47,412 nt of DNA, taken from DASSYK01 sp036258315 (lineage in GTDB: Bacteria > Actinomycetota > Thermoleophilia > Solirubrobacterales > 70-9). The notes beneath the pieces are model-generated. The model searched no databases and was not told the DNA's origin. It saw only the letters and a list, made by a program, of their open reading frames with translations. Location of the stretch: the NCBI GenBank assembly GCA_036258315.1, contig DATADX010000058.1, positions 1-47,412 of the forward strand, written 5' to 3'. Numbering within the stretch: position 1 is the stretch's first letter; the number at the start of each line of letters is the position of its first letter. The translations under genes and the position numbers were made by a program. This document shows, piece by piece, positions 9,338 through 16,886 of this stretch.

Positions 9338-9352
9338 GGCGCCCGCAGCGTA
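9338..9352 (-). promoter_or_regulatory. -10 element for cfa in the cfa/trpF divergent region
   Basis: TACGCT reads on the minus strand at 9352-9347, 9 nt from the cfa ATG, giving a leader of only about 2-3 nt. On the plus strand GACCCT (9367-9372) lies 7 nt from the trpF ATG as a weaker counterpart. The two starts are only 42 nt apart, so the promoters would be back to back. Confidence 0.45.
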
Positions 9353-9379
9353 CCGCGCCGGTCTGCGACCCTTGTGGAG

Positions 9380-10069
9380 ATGACGCGAATCAAGGCCTGT
9401 GGCATGACCAACCTCGTCGACGCCGAGCACGCCGCGTCCCTGGGTGCCTGGGCGATCGGGCTGATCCACCACCCCGACAGCCCCCGCTACGTCGGCCCCG
9501 CCGTCGCCGAGCAGATCGGCGCGGCGCTGAAGCGGCGCTGTGAGGTGGTCGGGGTGTTCGTCAACCCGCGGCTCGACGAGGTCGTCGACGCGGCCGAGCG
9601 GGGCGGGCTGACGATGCTCCAGTTCCATGGCGAGGAGGGGCCGTCGTTCTGCGCCGAGGCGGCGCGCCGCACCGGCGCCAGGGTGATGAAGGCGATGCGC
9701 GTGAAGAGTGCCGCCGACGTCCACCGCGCCGAGGCGTTCCGGACCGACTTTCACCTCTTCGACGCGTACCGGCACGGCGTCCACGGCGGCACCGGCAAGA
9801 GCTTCGACTGGGAGCTTGTCGCGGGGCGGCGATCCAAGGTGCCGATGGTGATCGCCGGCGGGCTGACGGTCGAGAACGTCGGCCGCGCGATCGAGGTCGC
9901 CCGCCCCTACGCGGTCGACGTCGTCACGGGAGTCGAGGCGGAGTCGGGCCGCAAGGACCCCGCCAAGGTCGAAGAGTTCTTCCGGGCCGTCGCTGCGCTC
10001 AAAGAGCCCACCCCAGCTGCGCCTCAACCCGGCACCCCCGCAGGCAGGGCCGAGGACGTGGCCGGCTGA
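9380..10069 (+). CDS. trpF: Phosphoribosylanthranilate isomerase
   Basis: A 229-aa TIM-barrel isomerase that converts PRA to CdRP. Motifs: KACGMTN at residues 5-11 (family KICGxT), LQFHGEE, the GGTGKSFDW phosphate-binding stretch, VIAGGLTVENV and GVEAESGRKDPAKVEEFF. ATG 9380 gives the standard N-terminus; a longer open frame upstream is antisense to cfa. The C-terminal tail from about residue 209 (PTPAAPQPGTPAGRAEDVAG) is an extension beyond the barrel, and its last residues EDVAG are encoded by the first copy of the 23-bp repeat. It starts the second trp block. Confidence 0.95.
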   Translation: MTRIKACGMTNLVDAEHAASLGAWAIGLIHHPDSPRYVGPAVAEQIGAALKRRCEVVGVFVNPRLDEVVDAAERGGLTMLQFHGEEGPSFCAEAARRTGARVMKAMRVKSAADVHRAEAFRTDFHLFDAYRHGVHGGTGKSFDWELVAGRRSKVPMVIAGGLTVENVGRAIEVARPYAVDVVTGVEAESGRKDPAKVEEFFRAVAALKEPTPAAPQPGTPAGRAEDVAG

Positions 10070-10092
10070 TGCTGGAGGACGTGGCCGGCTGA
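10069..10092 (+). CDS. Mini-ORF 1 between trpF and trpB
   Basis: ATG at 10069 uses the last base of the trpF TGA. The ORF encodes MLEDVAG and stops at TGA 10090-10092. Its sequence repeats the EDVAG tail of TrpF because it derives from the same repeat unit. Translation is inferred from the exact stop/start overlaps. Confidence 0.4.
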   Translation: MLEDVAG

Positions 10093-10115
10093 TGCTGGAC
10101 GAGGTGGCCGGCTGA
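10092..10115 (+). CDS. Mini-ORF 2 between trpF and trpB
   Basis: ATG at 10092 uses the last base of the mini-ORF 1 stop. It encodes MLDEVAG and stops at TGA 10113-10115, whose final base begins trpB. In this third repeat copy the GAGG (10101-10104) is 10 nt from the next ATG, compared with 13 nt in the first two copies, so it is the best placed to act as a trpB ribosome binding site. Confidence 0.4.
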   Translation: MLDEVAG

Positions 10116-11287
10116 TGCTCGTCGAGGAGCGCTTCGGGCCGTACGGCGGCCGGTTCGTCCCCGAGACCCTGATCGGCGCGCTCGACGAGCTCAGCGCAGC
10201 CTGGGCGCAGGCGCGCGCGGACGAGGGCTTCCAATCCGAACTGGCGGGTCTCCTGCGCGACTTCGTCGGCCGCCCGACCCCCCTCTACCTGGCCGAGCGG
10301 CTCTCGGAGCGGGTCGGCCATCGCGTCTACCTGAAGCGCGAGGACCTCGCCCACACGGGCGCCCACAAGATCAACAACGCCGTCGGGCAGGCGCTGCTCG
10401 CGAAGCGGATGGGGAAGACCCGCGTGATCGCCGAGACCGGCGCGGGCCAGCACGGCGTCGCGACGGCGACCGCTTGCGCGCTGCTGGGGCTCGACTGCGT
10501 CGTCTACATGGGCACCGAGGACATCCGCCGCCAGGCTCCCAACGTCGCCCGGATGGAACTGCTCGGCGCCAGGCTCGAGCCGGTCGACGCGGGCGCCCGG
10601 ACGCTCAAGGAGGCGGTCAGCGCCGCGATCCGCGACTGGGTCGCGAGCGTCGCCGACACGCACTACGTGATCGGCTCGGCGGTCGGCCCCGCGCCGTATC
10701 CGGCCCTCGTCCGCGATCTGCAGCGCGTGATCGGCGACGAGGCGCGCGGGCAGGCGCTCGATGCCGAGGGCGCGCTGCCCGCCCGGGCGATCGCCTGCGT
10801 CGGTGGTGGCTCCAACGCGATCGGGACCTTCTACGCCTTCCTCGACGACCCGGTCGAGCTGATCGGAGTGGAGGCCGGGGGCGAGGGAATCGGTAGCGGG
10901 CGCCACGGCGCCTCGCTGGTCGCGGGCTCGACCGGCGTCCTGCACGGGGCGATGTCGGCGGTGCTCGCCGACGACGCGGGGCAGATCCTCGAGGCCCATT
11001 CTGTCTCGGCCGGGCTCGACTACCCGGGCGTCGGCCCCGAGCACGCCTACCTCCGCGACAGCGGCCGCGCCCGCTACCTCGCCGTCACCGACGCCGCCGC
11101 GCTGTACGCCTTCCGCGAGCTCGCGCGTCTGGAGGGAATCATCCCGGCGCTCGAATCCGCGCATGCGATCGCCTGGCTTCTGTCGGATGACGCCCCCGTC
11201 GACGGCTTCGATGTCCTCTGCCTCTCCGGTCGCGGGGACAAGGACATGGACGAGGCGACCACGAAGCTGGCCGAGCTGCATGCCTGA
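10115..11287 (+). CDS. trpB: Tryptophan synthase beta chain
   Basis: A 390-aa PLP enzyme that condenses indole with serine. The PLP lysine is Lys85 in HTGAHKINNA; the phosphate-binding loop is GGGSNAIG. The N-terminus RFGPYGGRFVPETL is typical of canonical TrpB1. The start is fixed by TGATG overlap with the last mini-ORF. It ends 8 nt inside trpA, and the two subunits should be made together as the alpha2-beta2 complex. Confidence 0.98.
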   Translation: MLVEERFGPYGGRFVPETLIGALDELSAAWAQARADEGFQSELAGLLRDFVGRPTPLYLAERLSERVGHRVYLKREDLAHTGAHKINNAVGQALLAKRMGKTRVIAETGAGQHGVATATACALLGLDCVVYMGTEDIRRQAPNVARMELLGARLEPVDAGARTLKEAVSAAIRDWVASVADTHYVIGSAVGPAPYPALVRDLQRVIGDEARGQALDAEGALPARAIACVGGGSNAIGTFYAFLDDPVELIGVEAGGEGIGSGRHGASLVAGSTGVLHGAMSAVLADDAGQILEAHSVSAGLDYPGVGPEHAYLRDSGRARYLAVTDAAALYAFRELARLEGIIPALESAHAIAWLLSDDAPVDGFDVLCLSGRGDKDMDEATTKLAELHA

Positions 11288-12107
11288 GGAGACGGTCACA
11301 GCCAGCGGTGTCACGCGGATCGCCGAGGCCTTTGCGGATGCCCGAACCGAGGGCCGTGCCGCGCTGATGCCCTATCTGATGGGTGGGTTCCCCGACCCCG
11401 ACGGCTCGAAGGCGGTGGCCCGCACCTACGCGGACGGGGGTGCCGACCTGATCGAGCTGGGGATTCCGTTCTCGGACCCCCTAGCCGACGGCCCGGTGAT
11501 CCACGCCGCTGCCACCGCTGCCCTGCAGGCCGGGACCACCCTGGAGTCCGCGCTGGAGGTCTGCGCCGAGGTCTCGGACCGGACCCCCGTGGTGGCGATG
11601 GCCTACGCGAACATGATCCTCGCCACGGGGTCACAGGACTTCGCCGAGAAGCTCGCTTCGGCCGGCGCCGCCGGGGCGATCGTCCCCGACCTGCCGCTCG
11701 AGGAGGCGCGACCCGTCCGGGAGGCGCTGTTGGCGCGCGGGCTCGCCTACGTGCCGCTGGTCGCACCGACGACCCCGCCTGAGCGCAGACGCGCGATCTG
11801 CGCCATCGCTGACGGTTTCGTCTACGTCGTCTCGACGGTCGGTGTGACCGGCGAGCGCTCCGAGCTTCCACCCGAGCTGACCGAGCTGATCGCCTCCGTC
11901 CGCGAGGAGCCCGAGGTGCCCGCCGCCGTCGGCTTCGGCATCGGCACTCCTGAGCAGGCGGCGACGATCGGCGCTCTCGCCGACGGCGTCATCATCGGCA
12001 CCCGGCTCGTCCGGATCGTCGCCGAAGCCCCCGAGATCGTGTCGGCCACCGACGAGGTGGCGCGATTCCTGCAGCAGATCCGCTCCGCCCTGGCGGCGTC
12101 GAGCTGA
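11280..12107 (+). CDS. trpA: Tryptophan synthase alpha chain
   Basis: A 275-aa TIM barrel that cleaves indole-3-glycerol phosphate. The catalytic acids are Glu59 and Asp70 in ELGIPFSDPLADGP; STVGVTGERSELP is the loop near the active site. ATG 11280 lies inside the trpB 3' end (8-nt overlap), giving MPEETVTASGVTRIAEAF; an in-frame open region further upstream is a shadow of trpB. The next gene, ilvA, begins 3 nt after the stop, so the operon continues. Confidence 0.97.
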   Translation: MPEETVTASGVTRIAEAFADARTEGRAALMPYLMGGFPDPDGSKAVARTYADGGADLIELGIPFSDPLADGPVIHAAATAALQAGTTLESALEVCAEVSDRTPVVAMAYANMILATGSQDFAEKLASAGAAGAIVPDLPLEEARPVREALLARGLAYVPLVAPTTPPERRRAICAIADGFVYVVSTVGVTGERSELPPELTELIASVREEPEVPAAVGFGIGTPEQAATIGALADGVIIGTRLVRIVAEAPEIVSATDEVARFLQQIRSALAASS

Positions 12108-12110
12108 GCG

Positions 12111-13349
12111 ATGGCGAAGACGCGTGAGATCGGCCTCGACGAGATCGTGGCCGCGCGTGATGCAGTCGTGGGAGAGTGCGCGCATACCCCCGTCCTGCGG
12201 CTGCCCGCGATCGACGAGCTGCTCGGCGGCCCGATCGCGCTCAAGGCCGAGAACCTGCAGCGGACCGGCTCCTTCAAGGTGCGCGGCGTCACCGCAAAGC
12301 TCGCCGCCCTGGGCGAGGGCTGCGCGAACGGAGTCGCCGCCGGCACCGCCGGCAACCACGGGCGCGCGCTCGCCTGGGCCGCCCGGCGGCGCGGCGTCCG
12401 CTGTGAGCTGTTCGTTCCCGAGGACGCCCCGATCTCGAAGACGGGCCCGGCCGCCCGCCTCGGCGCCGAGGTCGAGTTCTGCGCGGGCACGGTCGAGGAG
12501 TGCGTCGCGCAGGCGCATCAACGGGCCGAGTCGGCTGGGCTCGCGTTCGTCCACCCTTTCGACGATCCTGACGTGATCGCCGGGCAGGGCAGCGTCGGCC
12601 TCGAGCTGCTGGCGGACGTTTCGGATCTCGCGCGCGTGCTGGTGCCGCTCGGGGGCGGCGGCCTCGCGAGCGGGATCGCGATCGCCGTCAAGTCCGAGCG
12701 GCCCGGCGCCGAGGTGATCGGCGTCCAGGTCGAGCGGTCAGCGCCCTTTCCCGCCTCGCTCGGGGAGGGGGAGCCGGTCACGGTGGAGCCTGGTGTCACC
12801 GTCGCCGACGGGATCGCGGTCAAGCGCCCGGGCGAGCTGACCCTGCCGCTCGTCGAGCGCTGGCTCGACGAGGTCGTCGTCGTCTCCGAGGACGAGGTGG
12901 GCGACGCGATGGCGGCCCTCTTGGCCGAGGCGAAACTCGTGGTCGAGGGCGCCGGAGCCGTCGGCGTGGCGGCGGTCGCGTCGGGCCGGGTCGCCCCGGC
13001 GCCCGAGGGCAGCACGGCGATAGTGCTCTCGGGCGGCAACGTCGACGAGACCGTGCTCGCCGCGATCGCGCGGCGCAGCGGCGCCCGTCACGGGCGCGGC
13101 GCCGTCCTGTTCACGACGATCGCCGACCGCCCGGGATCGCTCGCCCGACTGCTCGACGCCGTCGGTGCGACCGGCGCCAGCGTCGTCGACGTCCAGCACG
13201 TCCGCGAGCTGGGAGACCTGCACGTAGCCGAGACCGGCGTGGAGCTGATCCTCGAGACCCGCGGCCCCGAGCACACGGAGGCGATCGTCGCCGAGCTCCG
13301 GAGGCGGGACTACGAGGTCGAGGTCCAGCACACCGCGAGGGAGGAGTGA
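12111..13349 (+). CDS. ilvA: Threonine ammonia-lyase with C-terminal ACT domain
   Basis: A 412-aa fold-type II PLP enzyme that deaminates threonine (or serine) to 2-oxobutyrate. The PLP lysine is Lys56 in GSFKVRG; the phosphate loop is PLGGGGLASG; LSGGNVDE marks the end of the catalytic domain. An ACT domain (about 330-405, from FTTIADRPGSLARLL) suggests allosteric control by an amino acid. The usual SAGNHAQG signature reads TAGNHGRALAW here, so substrate preference should not be assumed. It starts 3 nt after trpA and is followed by ridA, which removes the reactive enamine it forms. Confidence 0.9.
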   Translation: MAKTREIGLDEIVAARDAVVGECAHTPVLRLPAIDELLGGPIALKAENLQRTGSFKVRGVTAKLAALGEGCANGVAAGTAGNHGRALAWAARRRGVRCELFVPEDAPISKTGPAARLGAEVEFCAGTVEECVAQAHQRAESAGLAFVHPFDDPDVIAGQGSVGLELLADVSDLARVLVPLGGGGLASGIAIAVKSERPGAEVIGVQVERSAPFPASLGEGEPVTVEPGVTVADGIAVKRPGELTLPLVERWLDEVVVVSEDEVGDAMAALLAEAKLVVEGAGAVGVAAVASGRVAPAPEGSTAIVLSGGNVDETVLAAIARRSGARHGRGAVLFTTIADRPGSLARLLDAVGATGASVVDVQHVRELGDLHVAETGVELILETRGPEHTEAIVAELRRRDYEVEVQHTAREE

Positions 13350-13351
13350 TC

Positions 13352-13756
13352 ATGTCCGACGAGCGCCGCAGCGACGAGCGCCGCACAGTCGAAGCCGAGG
13401 GCGCGCCCGCGGCAATCGGCCCCTACAGTCACGCCGTCGCGTCCGGCGGACTTCTGTTCTGCTCCGGGCAAGTCCCGCTCGATCCCGACTCGGGCGAGAT
13501 CGCGGGCGAGACCGCCGCCGAGCAGGCGACGCAGTGCCTGCGCAACCTCGAGGCCGTCTGCGAGGCGGCCGGGACCACCCTTGCCCGTGCCGTGCGGCTC
13601 ACGATCTACACGACCCAGCTCGACCGGTTCGCCGAGATCAACGACGCGTACGCCGATTTCTTCACGTCCGGCCCACCGGCCCGGGCGGCGGTCGGGGTGG
13701 CGGCGCTCCCCAAGGGGGCGCTGGTCGAGATCGACGCGATCGTCTCCCTGACGTAG
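13352..13756 (+). CDS. ridA: RidA family reactive intermediate/imine deaminase
   Basis: A 134-aa YjgF/YER057c/UK114 protein. Arg111 (PARAAV) and Glu126 (VEIDAIV) match the conserved substrate-binding pair of active RidA, and IGPYSHAV is the usual N-terminal motif. RidA hydrolyses 2-aminoacrylate and related enamines released by IlvA-type dehydratases, so its place directly after ilvA makes functional sense. ATG 13352 is preceded by GAGGAG at 13341-13346; GTG 13346 overlaps the ilvA stop and is in the same frame, but the ribosome binding site favours the ATG. Confidence 0.94.
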   Translation: MSDERRSDERRTVEAEGAPAAIGPYSHAVASGGLLFCSGQVPLDPDSGEIAGETAAEQATQCLRNLEAVCEAAGTTLARAVRLTIYTTQLDRFAEINDAYADFFTSGPPARAAVGVAALPKGALVEIDAIVSLT

Positions 13757-13798
13757 GCGGCCGCGGGCGCCGCAGGCAATCTGTCGCGGGGCAAGCCA

Positions 13799-13816
13799 CC
13801 GCTCCGTATCGAGCGG
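13799..13816 (+). promoter_or_regulatory. Inverted repeat downstream of ridA
   Basis: CCGCTC and GAGCGG are separated by CGTATC, forming a 6-bp stem with a 6-nt loop. It lies between the ridA stop and the next -10 element at 13828. No T-run follows, so it may be a weak terminator or an operator. A GCGGC/GCCGC pair is also found just before it (about 13757-13775). Confidence 0.3.
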
Positions 13817-13827
13817 CTGGCGGCCGC

Positions 13828-13841
13828 TAGGATTCCGCGCG
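13828..13841 (+). promoter_or_regulatory. -10 element for the 54-aa membrane protein
   Basis: TAGGAT at 13828-13833 is followed by 8 nt and the ATG at 13842, without a ribosome binding site. This fits the near-leaderless pattern seen repeatedly in this window. Confidence 0.45.
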
Positions 13842-14006
13842 ATGATCCTGGCGCTCTTCACCGTGCTCGGGGCGGCCGTGATGGTAATCGGCTACGCCTT
13901 CGGCCTCCCCGGCCCGGTCGTCGGGCTGCTCTTCCTCGGCGGGGTCTTCACGGGCGCGCTGCTTCGCGTCACCCAGCCGATCATCGACTGGCTCACGCGC
14001 CCCTGA
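13842..14006 (+). CDS. Small two-segment membrane protein
   Basis: A 54-aa ORF not long enough to stand out by length. It begins MILALFTVLGAAVMVIGYAF, then GLPGPVVGLLFLGGVFTGAL, then LRVTQPIIDWLTRP. Two hydrophobic segments (about 2-20 and 24-42) separated by a Gly-Pro turn suggest a hairpin in the membrane. A -10-like TAGGAT lies 8 nt before the ATG. It sits between ridA and pfkA on the same strand. I do not recognise the family. The strongly hydrophobic, well-framed composition argues for a real gene. Confidence 0.6.
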   Translation: MILALFTVLGAAVMVIGYAFGLPGPVVGLLFLGGVFTGALLRVTQPIIDWLTRP

Positions 14007-14035
14007 GCCCCGCCCGGCGCGGTGCGCAACCTCGA

Positions 14036-14047
14036 TAGCTTCTGGGG
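14036..14047 (+). promoter_or_regulatory. -10 element for leaderless pfkA
   Basis: TAGCTT at 14036-14041, then 6 nt, then ATG 14048. The same hexamer with 7 nt precedes the ABC ATPase gene at 33065. No Shine-Dalgarno site is seen. Confidence 0.6.
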
Positions 14048-15073
14048 ATGCGGATCGGGGTCCTGACAGGCGGCGGCGATTGCCCCGGACTGAATGCCGT
14101 CATTCGCGCCGTCGTCCGCAAGGGCGCCGGCCACGACGGGCACCAGTTCGTCGGCTACCGCGACGGCTGGCGCGGCCCCCTGGAGGGGGAGAGCCGGCCG
14201 CTGGGGATTCCGGAGGTGCGCGGGATCCTGCCCCGAGGCGGCACGATCCTCGGCTCGTCGCGGACAAACCCGCTCAAGGAGGACGACGGCCTCGAGCGCG
14301 TGAAACGGACCCTGGCGGCGGACGGAGTCGAGGGCCTGATCGCGATCGGGGGGGAGGACACGCTCGGCGTCGCCACCAAGCTCAGCGACGAGGGCGTCAA
14401 GGTGATCGGGGTGCCCAAGACGATCGACAACGACCTGGGCGCGACCGACTACACGTTCGGCTTCGACACTGCGGTCAACATCGCGATGGAGGCCGTCGAC
14501 CGGCTCCACACGACGGCCGAGAGCCACCAGCGTGTCCTGATCGTCGAGGTGATGGGCAGGCACGCCGGCTGGATCGCGCTCCACGCGGGGATCGCAGGCG
14601 GCGCCAACGTGATCCTGATTCCCGAGGTCCGTTTCAGCATCGAGCGCGTCTGCGAGTACATCGAGCGCCGCTTCGAGCAGCAGTACGCGCCGATCCTGGT
14701 CGTCGCCGAGGGCGCCGTGCCCGAGGGAGGGATCCCGGAGCAGGCGGACGTTCCGACCGACGCCTTCGGCCACGTCCGGCTCGGCGGGATCGCCCACTGG
14801 CTCGAGGGCGAGATCGAGCGGCGCACCGGGCGCGAGGCGCGGGCGACGGTCCTCGGCCACGTCCAGCGCGGGGGCACCCCGACCGCCTTCGACCGGGTGC
14901 TGGCGACCCGGTTCGGGCTCGCGGCGATCGACGCGGTCGAGGCGGGGGATTGGGGGATGATGACGGCGCTGCGGGCGACCGAGATCGAGCTGGTCCCGCT
15001 CGCCGAGGCAACGGCGGAGCTGAAGACGGTCCCGGACCACGTCTACCGCGGCGCGGAGGTGTTCTTCGGTTAG
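14048..15073 (+). CDS. pfkA: 6-phosphofructokinase, predicted pyrophosphate-dependent
   Basis: A 341-aa phosphofructokinase. The start MRIGVLTGGGDCPGLNAVIR is typical of the actinobacterial group III PFKs. Residue 104 is Asp (IGGEDT) and residue 124 is Lys (VPKTIDNDLG). In the PFK family Gly104/Gly124 goes with ATP use, while Asp104/Lys124 goes with pyrophosphate use. The enzyme is therefore predicted to use PPi and to work reversibly in glycolysis and gluconeogenesis. The catalytic Asp in TIDND and the EVMGRHAGW substrate loop are intact. It appears to have its own leaderless promoter. Confidence 0.93.
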   Translation: MRIGVLTGGGDCPGLNAVIRAVVRKGAGHDGHQFVGYRDGWRGPLEGESRPLGIPEVRGILPRGGTILGSSRTNPLKEDDGLERVKRTLAADGVEGLIAIGGEDTLGVATKLSDEGVKVIGVPKTIDNDLGATDYTFGFDTAVNIAMEAVDRLHTTAESHQRVLIVEVMGRHAGWIALHAGIAGGANVILIPEVRFSIERVCEYIERRFEQQYAPILVVAEGAVPEGGIPEQADVPTDAFGHVRLGGIAHWLEGEIERRTGREARATVLGHVQRGGTPTAFDRVLATRFGLAAIDAVEAGDWGMMTALRATEIELVPLAEATAELKTVPDHVYRGAEVFFG

Positions 15074-15089
15074 GGCACGACGCTCGTGC

Positions 15090-16178
15090 CTGCTCCTGAT
15101 CGCAGTCGCTTCCGCCGCGGCCTCGGGCTGCGCGGGGGCGGGTGGCGCGAACGTGGACGGTCCCGTCGCGGTGTACGTCAGCCTGCCCCTGACCGGGCCG
15201 CGCGGAGCCGACGGGAACGACGCCGCCGACGGGGCCAGGCTCGCCCTCGAGCAGGCCGGGAGCAGGGCGGGCGGGCTCGACGTCGTCGCGAAGTACCTCG
15301 ACGATGCGGCCCCGATCGGCGAATCGGGCCCGCCGGCGGCGATTCGGCAGTGGGACCCGGTCGCGACCGCGGCCAATGCCCGGGCCGCCGCCCAGGACTC
15401 GACCACGGCCGCGTACATCGGCGAGCTCGACAACGAGCCGACCCGGACCTCGCTGCCGATCACCAACGACGCCGGCATTCTTCAGATCTCGCCCGGGGCG
15501 GGTGGGATCGATCTCACCGCCCCCGCGGAGGGGTACCCGGACTCTCCCGGCCGCTACCGGCCCTCCGGCGAGGCGAGCTTCGCGCGCGTGGTCCCCGATG
15601 ACGGCACCGAGGCGACCGCGGCGGCCGACCTCGCGATCGAGCTCGGGTACCGCAAGGTCGACGTCGCGGCGCGGGACCTCCGGTTCGACGAGCTGATCGC
15701 ATCGGAGTTCGCGTCCGCCGCGGAGGGGGTCGGAGTCGAGATCGGCCACGAGGGCGCCAACGCCGCTCTGACGATCGGTCAGACGGACGGCATCAGCCTG
15801 CTCCCGGGCGGCCGGAGGGCCGATGGACCGGGCGACGAGGTGCACTCGATCGCGCAGCCGCTCGCGCCGGAGAACCTGCCGGGCGCGGAGTTCCCCGCCC
15901 GGTTCGAGCAGCGGTTCGACCGCCGGCCCGGCCCGTATGCGGCCTACGGCTACGAGGCGATGAATCTGGCGCTGCAGGGAATCGCCGCGGCTGACGACAG
16001 CGACGAGGAGTTTCGCGCCGCGGTCGTCGACGGGGTGCTGGACAGCGAGCGGCCCGACTCGATCCTCGGTCCGTATTCGATCACCGAGGACGGCGACACG
16101 ACGCTCTGCGCCGTGCAGCCGTACAGCTTCGGCGGTCCGCGGTCGATTCCCGGCGAGCCGATCTGCCCGGGCGGCTGA
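15090..16178 (+). CDS. Periplasmic-binding-protein family lipoprotein, branched-chain amino acid type; start unclear
   Basis: The body (VAVYVSLPLTGPRGADGNDA, then GARLALEQAG and later AYIGELDNEP and PYAAYGYEAMNLAL) is typical of LivJ/Peripla_BP_6 ligand-binding proteins. The first ATG/GTG/TTG in frame is GTG 15153, but the frame is already coding before it: it reads RARRSCLLLIAVASAAASGC, a good lipoprotein signal with lipobox ASGC (Cys codon at 15129). No canonical start exists between an in-frame stop at 15021 and 15153. CTG 15090 is given as a tentative start. A sequencing error or frameshift near 15060-15090 is an alternative. No permease or ATPase genes adjoin it, so its transporter, if any, is elsewhere. 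Confidence 0.7.
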   Translation: MLLIAVASAAASGCAGAGGANVDGPVAVYVSLPLTGPRGADGNDAADGARLALEQAGSRAGGLDVVAKYLDDAAPIGESGPPAAIRQWDPVATAANARAAAQDSTTAAYIGELDNEPTRTSLPITNDAGILQISPGAGGIDLTAPAEGYPDSPGRYRPSGEASFARVVPDDGTEATAAADLAIELGYRKVDVAARDLRFDELIASEFASAAEGVGVEIGHEGANAALTIGQTDGISLLPGGRRADGPGDEVHSIAQPLAPENLPGAEFPARFEQRFDRRPGPYAAYGYEAMNLALQGIAAADDSDEEFRAAVVDGVLDSERPDSILGPYSITEDGDTTLCAVQPYSFGGPRSIPGEPICPGG

Positions 16179-16183
16179 CGCGG

Positions 16184-16873
16184 TCAGACCTGCGAGGCCG
16201 GGCCCTGCTCGGCCGGCATCGGCGCGCCGCCGGTGACGGCCGCGGTCCAGACCGCGATCTCGGGGATCAGCTCGGGATCGACCGAGTGGAGGATCCGCGG
16301 CTCGCGGTAGATCACGTCGAGGCCGCCCTCGATCAGCTCGTCGCGGAGGCGGCGCCCGAATCCGACGGGGATCACGTTGTCGAAGGCGCCGTGGCAGACG
16401 TAGGCGGGCATCCCGGCCTTGGCGCGGACGTCGAGCCGCCAGCCCCGGACCATCGGCAGGAAGCAGCTCATCGCCAGCAGCCCCGCGGCGCGCGGGCGGC
16501 CGGTGCCGAGTCCGAGCGCGCAGGCGACGGCGCCGCCCTGACTGAAGCCCCCGATCACCGCCTTCGCCCAGTCGATCCCGCGCTGTCGCAGGAACCCGTC
16601 GACGAACCGGGCTGTCGTGGTCATGCTCGCGACGAAGGTCTCGACGTGCGGCCGGCCGACCTCCTCGATCACGTACCAGTGGCGGCCGCCCGGCGGGACG
16701 TTCGTCAGCGGTGCCGCCGGCGTCATCCCGAGCAGGCGCCGCTCTGGGTCGAACGCGTCGAGCAGCGGGTAGAGGTCGTTCTCGTCGAGCCCCCTCCCGT
16801 GCAGGAGGATCAACGCGCCCTCCGGCTCGCCGGCGGGCTCGCGGATCCGATGGGGGAGCTCGTCGCCGCTCAC
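16184..16873 (-). CDS. Phospholipase/carboxylesterase family hydrolase (MhqD-like)
   Basis: A 229-aa alpha/beta hydrolase. The triad is Ser111 (GFSQGG), Asp165 (GAFDNVIPV) and His196 (ILHSVDP); LLHGRG forms the oxyanion region. The length and motifs fit the Abhydrolase_2 family. It starts with GTG 16873, 10 nt after the stop of a ring-cleaving VOC dioxygenase on the same strand. In Bacillus and Staphylococcus a hydrolase of this family (MhqD) is encoded with such dioxygenases in quinone stress operons, so a role in quinone or hydroquinone detoxification is suggested. It ends 5 nt from the convergent binding-protein gene. A general esterase remains possible. Confidence 0.88.
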   Translation of the reverse strand: MSGDELPHRIREPAGEPEGALILLHGRGLDENDLYPLLDAFDPERRLLGMTPAAPLTNVPPGGRHWYVIEEVGRPHVETFVASMTTTARFVDGFLRQRGIDWAKAVIGGFSQGGAVACALGLGTGRPRAAGLLAMSCFLPMVRGWRLDVRAKAGMPAYVCHGAFDNVIPVGFGRRLRDELIEGGLDVIYREPRILHSVDPELIPEIAVWTAAVTGGAPMPAEQGPASQV

Positions 16874-16886
16874 GCGGCCAACGCTA
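16874..16886 (-). promoter_or_regulatory. Internal -10 element for the esterase
   Basis: Minus-strand TAGCGT at 16886-16881 includes the TAG stop of the upstream dioxygenase gene, followed by 7 nt and GTG 16873. An identical hexamer and spacing precedes the ORF at 46548. The esterase might therefore be transcribed both from the operon and alone. Confidence 0.45.

Larger units (their letters stand above)
10052..10120 (+). repeat. Three tandem 23-bp repeats forming a trpF-trpB stop/start relay
   Basis: Copies at 10052-10074, 10075-10097 and 10098-10120. The first two are identical; the third has GACGAGG in place of GAGGACG and ends in C. Each copy contains GTGGCCGGCTGATGCT, so each holds a TGATG overlap of stop and start. 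Since 23 is 24 minus 1, each extra copy makes an 8-codon ORF that overlaps its neighbours by one base. The chain is trpF stop, mini-ORF 1, mini-ORF 2, trpB start. Confidence 0.95.

Noticed and set aside
10052..10120. Trp attenuator or leader peptide
   Set aside because: The mini-ORFs hold no Trp codons and no terminator hairpin follows; the overlaps fit coupling better.
9338..11314. Large N-terminal extension of the cfa frame on the minus strand
   Set aside because: It runs antisense to trpF and trpB and lacks family similarity; the CFA domain begins at ATG 9337.
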